Source: Nitrosomonadales bacterium | GTDB lineage: Bacteria > Pseudomonadota > Gammaproteobacteria > Burkholderiales > SG8-41 | Assembly: GCA_009885185.1 (NCBI GenBank) | Contig: VFLF01000927.1 | Coordinates: 1 to 6,382 of the forward strand | Length of the DNA: 6,382 nt | Direction of reading: 5' to 3' | Shown: positions 5,642-6,382 of the stretch, in pieces | How positions within the stretch are numbered: the first letter of the stretch is position 1 | Layout of the letters: every line of letters begins with the position of its first letter | Notes under the pieces: generated by a model | What the model saw: only the letters and a program-made list of their open reading frames with translations | What the model was told of the DNA's origin: nothing | Database searches by the model: none | Position numbers and translations under genes: made by a program

Positions 5642-6382
5642 ATGGAAGACCTAGATCTTGATTTTGTAACCGAACCAGAAAAAAAGATTGTTTATGACCC
5701 CGAGGTCGCTCGCGTTTTTTTCAAGGCGTCCGGGGTCACGCTCAAGGCCCCGAAGGACAGCACCCTGTTTTCCGAGAAAGCGCCGGGCGACAAAATGTAC
5801 TTTCTCGCCGCCGGCGAGATCACGCTCAGCCTCGGCGGCAAAAATCTGGATGTCTTGCGCGCCGGAGAAATCGTCGGCGAGATGTCCGCGATCCTGGGCA
5901 CGCCACGCACCGCCACCGCGACGGCCCGCACCGATTGCATCCTGATCGGCATGGCGCGGGAACAGTTTTTCGAGGGGCTGCAGCGGCAGCCGGAATTCGC
6001 GCTGATGCTGATGCGCATGATCCTCGCCCGGCTGCGGCTCGCCTTGTCCATGCTGCGCGTACGCGGGCTCACCGGCGAAGGCGCGGGAAAACTCGGCCGC
6101 GTGCTGGACGGCAACCTGCTTAAAGCCATCGCCGCATCCGTCAGCAAGGCGCAGCACGTCCGCTTCCCCAAGGATCGCCCGATTCTCGTCGAAGGCGGCA
6201 GCGGCTCGGTGATGTACGTGGTCATGGAAGGCAGCGCCTCCATAGCCATCAAAGGCACGGTGGTCGAAACCGTCGGTGTCGGCGGCATTTTTGGCGAAAT
6301 GGCCCTGGTGGACGATGCGACGCGCGCAGCTTCAGCCACCGCCACCAGCGACTGCACGCTGCTTGCTATCGACCGCCCGACC
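5642..6382 (+). CDS. Protein with two cyclic-nucleotide-binding domains (runs off right edge)
   Basis: 247 codons are open to the last base of the window; the C-terminus is not seen. Two CAP-type cyclic-nucleotide-binding (CNB) domains follow each other: the first at about residues 25-125, the second from about 155 onward. Each keeps the phosphate-binding cassette. The first has GEIVGEMSAILGTPRTATATA spread over 75-95, with Glu80 and Arg89. The second has GGIFGEMALVDDATRAASATA over 214-234, with Glu219 and Arg228. These Glu and Arg residues bind the ribose and the phosphate in CAP-like domains, so both sites look able to bind a nucleotide. The linker (about 118-141) is Met/Leu/Arg rich and probably helical. 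An acidic leader (MEDLDLDFVTEPE) precedes the first domain and is richer in A and T than the rest. AGGA lies seven bases before ATG 5642. No DNA-binding domain is seen in the part present; a downstream effector domain could follow. It directly follows the desulfurase gene. Confidence 0.88.
   Translation, partial: MEDLDLDFVTEPEKKIVYDPEVARVFFKASGVTLKAPKDSTLFSEKAPGDKMYFLAAGEITLSLGGKNLDVLRAGEIVGEMSAILGTPRTATATARTDCILIGMAREQFFEGLQRQPEFALMLMRMILARLRLALSMLRVRGLTGEGAGKLGRVLDGNLLKAIAASVSKAQHVRFPKDRPILVEGGSGSVMYVVMEGSASIAIKGTVVETVGVGGIFGEMALVDDATRAASATATSDCTLLAIDRPT

Noticed and set aside
5692..6357. Minus-strand open frame of 221 codons
   Set aside because: It is antisense to the double CNB gene, whose two domains are unmistakable; the minus-strand product is Ser/Ala/Arg-rich without family features.

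Overview
The window looks like chromosomal DNA from a GC-rich proteobacterium, most likely a betaproteobacterium. The main reason is two tandem periplasmic receptors of the Bug/TctC family, which is strongly expanded in Burkholderiales and relatives. GC-rich codon use and an IscS-type cysteine desulfurase fit this. No species can be named from the sequence. There are no RNA genes, IS elements, CRISPR arrays or phage genes.

Layout. (1) 1-288, minus strand: the N-terminal part of a PAS-domain protein that runs off the left edge. (2) 289-652: a non-coding divergent region with a small palindromic repeat and a candidate promoter. (3) 653-1105, plus strand: a small integral-membrane protein of the isoprenylcysteine methyltransferase type. 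It overlaps the next gene tail to tail by 24 bp. (4) 1082-2923, minus strand: a probable three-gene unit, transcribed from right to left: Bug-type solute receptor, 104-residue membrane protein of unknown function, GNAT acetyltransferase. The gaps are 32 and 43 bp. (5) 2924-3116: a spacer with a REP-like hairpin and an AT-rich stretch. (6) 3117-4097, minus strand: a second Bug-type receptor with a very strong ribosome binding site. (7) 4098-4190: a divergent promoter region. (8) 4191-6382, plus strand: a tight unit of an 89-residue protein of unknown function, a cysteine desulfurase and a protein with two cyclic-nucleotide-binding domains that runs off the right edge. The gaps are 16 and 13 bp.

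How the genes may work together. The two receptors probably deliver small carboxylates or related solutes to membrane partners encoded elsewhere, since no TctA/TctB genes are present. The plus-strand unit on the right is the most interesting part. Its cysteine desulfurase keeps all the catalytic residues. However, it is shortened around the active-site cysteine and lacks the C-terminal tail with which E. coli IscS contacts IscU, and no iscU, iscA, hscBA or iscR lies beside it. It is instead packed between an unknown acidic helical protein and a double cyclic-nucleotide sensor. This suggests sulfur transfer for a purpose other than general Fe-S assembly, but the link is inferred from gene order alone.
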